Assembly: GCA_012837465.1 (NCBI GenBank)
Contig: DURG01000205.1
Location: forward strand, 1 to 13,659
Origin: Propionibacterium sp.
Lineage (GTDB): Bacteria > Actinomycetota > Actinomycetes > Propionibacteriales > Propionibacteriaceae
Direction: 5' to 3'
DNA: 13,659 bases
Each line of letters begins with the position of its first letter. Positions within the stretch are counted from its first letter, which is position 1. Positions 13,655 through 13,659 of this stretch are shown one piece after another. The notes below the pieces were generated by a model that had not been told where the DNA came from, made no database searches, and worked only from the letters and a program-made list of their open reading frames with translations. Made by a program: the position numbers and the translations under genes.

Positions 13655-13659
13655 TTGCG

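Overview
The window is high-GC DNA with dense ORFs, GTG/TTG starts, four-base GTGA gene overlaps, AGGAG-type ribosome binding sites and actinobacterial families: a GH51 arabinofuranosidase, a DUF4349 lipoprotein, ABC carbohydrate-type importer genes without their own ATPase, and an IS256-type transposase. It most likely comes from an actinomycete; the Propionibacteriales are a guess from protein flavour, not a demonstrated placement. I see no rRNA, tRNA, CRISPR or phage genes.

Left part (1-5540). The plus strand carries the 3' part of an alpha-L-arabinofuranosidase gene overlapping an alpha/beta-hydrolase (esterase) gene by GTGA, a small hemicellulose side-chain removal unit. Facing it, with only 6 bp between the stops, are three minus-strand genes: a serine hydrolase of the class C beta-lactamase fold, a DUF4349 lipoprotein with a C-terminal membrane segment, and a two-domain SRPBCC + TIGR01777 (YfcH-like) epimerase.

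Gene graveyard (5666-6548). Three truncated genes lie head to tail on the plus strand: the 5' two-thirds of a YchJ/UPF0225 SEC-C gene, the 3' third of a LacI-family regulator joined to it out of frame, and a piece of an alpha/beta hydrolase lacking both ends. This looks like a deletion or recombination scar between the left genes and the next block.

Phosphate and glycerol-phosphate block (6532-11711, all minus). In transcription order: two ABC permeases (UgpA/UgpE type), a UgpB-like solute-binding lipoprotein ending in a strong hairpin, then, from its own good sigma-70-like promoter, a PiT-type phosphate permease and a DUF47/PhoU-like partner. The binding protein resembles UgpB along its length, so an attractive but unproven reading is that the block imports organic (glycerol-3-phosphate or glycerophosphodiester) and inorganic phosphate. 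The ABC ATPase is not in the window and is presumably a shared one encoded elsewhere.

Right part (11712-13659). A 344-bp regulatory gap contains a perfect palindrome just upstream of ugpA and a terminator hairpin. A secreted 301-residue protein of unknown function follows; it has two Cys/Trp-rich repeats and an unrecognised C-terminal domain. Next to it is the 3' end of an IS256-family element whose 5' part is gone, and at the edge possibly an ORF interrupted by that element.
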